Of a DNA stretch of 6,507 nt, positions 5,447 to 6,507 are shown one piece after another. The position numbers and the translations under genes were made by a program. This stretch comes from Bacteroidaceae bacterium. Lineage in GTDB: Bacteria > Bacteroidota > Bacteroidia > Bacteroidales > Bacteroidaceae. The first letter of the stretch is position 1, and the number at the start of each line of letters is the position of its first letter. The stretch is taken from the NCBI GenBank assembly GCA_021443285.1, contig JABUUG010000071.1:1-6507 (forward strand), in the 5' to 3' direction. The notes beneath the pieces are model-generated. The model had not been told where the DNA came from. It saw nothing but the letters and a program-made list of their open reading frames with translations, and did not search any database.

Positions 5447-6428
5447 TAAAGAATATTTCCTGCTGTTGCTCCTTCTGATACCCTACATCTGGTATATGAT
5501 TAGGGTGTCGAAGAGGTCTGCCACACTGCTTGTTGCTGATACTTCAGGCTTCAGAAAGATACGGAAGACCTTGAGGCAGCGGCTGATGTGGCTTCCCAAT
5601 GTGCTCCGTGTGGCAGCTGTGGTTATGATAATTGTTGCACTTGCCCGTCCGCAAACAAGTCACTCTTGGGGTACACGTACAGCAGAGGGAATCGATATTA
5701 TGCTTGCCATGGACGTTTCGACGAGTATGACTCTGACCGACCTGACGCCATCGCGAATGGATGCGGCAAAGAGTGTTGCCGCCGAGTTCATTTCAAATCG
5801 TCCGGACGACAACATCGGTCTTACTGTCTTTGCTGCGGAAGCGTTTACACAATGCCCGATGACCACCGACCATGCCTCTCTAATCAATATGCTGCGAAAT
5901 GTATCAACAGATATGGCAGAAGCTGGTATTCTTGAGGACGGAACGGCTATCGGTATGGGACTGGCGAATGCCCTCTCCCGTCTGAAAGACTCAAAGGCAA
6001 AGAGCAAGGTGGTGATTCTGCTGACAGACGGCAGCAACAACACGGGTGAGATAACGCCGATGCAGGCCGCAAAGATAGCAAAGACGTATGGCATACGTGT
6101 ATATACTGTTGCTGCATATAGTGGTGAGGTGCTGACGGTTCCTGTGCAAGTGGGAGGTACGATACAGTATGTCCACACAAGAGACCAGGTTGATGAAAAA
6201 TCGTTGTCGGACATTGCGCAGATGACGGATGCGAAATTCTATCATGCAACCAACTCACGCCAGTTGTCTGCCATATACAAAGAGATTGATTCGCTCGAAA
6301 AGTCAAGGGTCGATATAAAGAACTTCACGAGAAAGAACGAGGCATTTCAGATATTCGCCCTCATTGCAGCACTGCTGTTTATCACAGAAATGCTGCTGAG
6401 GCAGACCTGGCTGAGGAAACTTCCATAG
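5433..6428 (+). CDS. batA: BatA, membrane-anchored VWA-domain protein
   Basis: This 331-residue protein has the BatA layout: an N-terminal membrane helix (about 8-23), a second helix (about 55-72), a VWA domain (about 86-290) exposed outside the cytoplasm, and a C-terminal helix (about 305-320). The MIDAS metal site is complete: DVSTS (94-98), Thr171 in LEDGTAIGMG, and Asp199 in LLTDGSNNTG. Bat proteins were named for aerotolerance in Bacteroides fragilis; the mechanism is unclear. Only TTG is available as start: an in-frame stop lies at 5421-5423 and the next codons are GAC GAG AAA TTG. The resulting MIFANKEY is what I expect at the family's N-terminus, so the TTG start is well supported. 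A batB gene would normally follow. Confidence 0.9.
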   Translation: MIFANKEYFLLLLLLIPYIWYMIRVSKRSATLLVADTSGFRKIRKTLRQRLMWLPNVLRVAAVVMIIVALARPQTSHSWGTRTAEGIDIMLAMDVSTSMTLTDLTPSRMDAAKSVAAEFISNRPDDNIGLTVFAAEAFTQCPMTTDHASLINMLRNVSTDMAEAGILEDGTAIGMGLANALSRLKDSKAKSKVVILLTDGSNNTGEITPMQAAKIAKTYGIRVYTVAAYSGEVLTVPVQVGGTIQYVHTRDQVDEKSLSDIAQMTDAKFYHATNSRQLSAIYKEIDSLEKSRVDIKNFTRKNEAFQIFALIAALLFITEMLLRQTWLRKLP

Positions 6429-6434
6429 GACAAT

Positions 6435-6507
6435 ACATTTATGATTTATTGATTTATGAATTTGCGATTGCTGCAGACTGGCAAATCAACAAATCATACA
6501 TCATAAA
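6435..6507. repeat. Palindromic intergenic repeat, copy 2 (cut by window end)
   Basis: Positions 6435-6503 match 4158-4226 at 65 of 69 bases, in the same orientation 2277 bp away. The palindrome shows as TTTATGAT (6438-6445) against ATCATAAA (6500-6507), and ATTTGC (6460-6465) against GCAAAT (6481-6486). It starts 6 bp after the batA stop. Copy 2 lacks the 15-bp expansion of copy 1 within the visible sequence; its right end may continue beyond the window. Confidence 0.8.

Overview
The window looks like a chromosomal segment of a Bacteroidota member, most likely order Bacteroidales. The evidence is a DUF3822 gene, the moxR / DUF58 / BatD-like / batA gene order, promoter boxes of the Bacteroidota type (TAnnTTTG), AT-rich rather than Shine-Dalgarno leaders, and intergenic gaps full of short repeats. 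A Prevotella-like genus is my guess and cannot be proven from the sequence.

Layout. Positions 1-28 hold a palindrome plus T-run that looks like the terminator of a gene lying left of the window. A promoter (30-60) and a structured leader (about 73-199) precede a small exported protein with a lytic-transglycosylase-like (SLT) fold (216-701, +). A strong hairpin at 722-752 separates it from two convergent minus-strand genes that probably form one transcript: a DUF3822 protein (1264-1920) and then dtd, D-aminoacyl-tRNA deacylase (768-1220). The 244-bp gap at 1921-2164 carries divergent promoters, one for DUF3822-dtd and one for the rightward operon.

The right two thirds is the 5' part of a Bat ('Bacteroides aerotolerance') type operon: moxR AAA+ ATPase (2165-3160), DUF58 protein with a VWA-like MIDAS motif (3289-4167), a BatD-like membrane protein (about 4310-5371) and the VWA membrane protein BatA (5433-6428). 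The window ends just after batA; batB and further bat genes would be expected next. Family knowledge suggests that the MoxR ATPase acts as a chaperone-like partner of the MIDAS proteins in an envelope or stress-related complex. The exact substrate is unknown.

The genes are ordinary conserved ones, and I see no convincing new defence or mobile system. The unusual part is the DNA between the operon genes. Each gap holds a different repeat or hairpin: an 86-bp inverted repeat built from four GTGGAGTTA units; a palindrome running into a 15-bp tandem array; a CCCC-TAAA-GGGG hairpin; and, after batA, a second copy of the palindrome (65 of 69 bases identical to the first). The BatD-like gene and batA both seem to start at TTG, and each start lies in or at the end of a short out-of-frame ATG reading frame.
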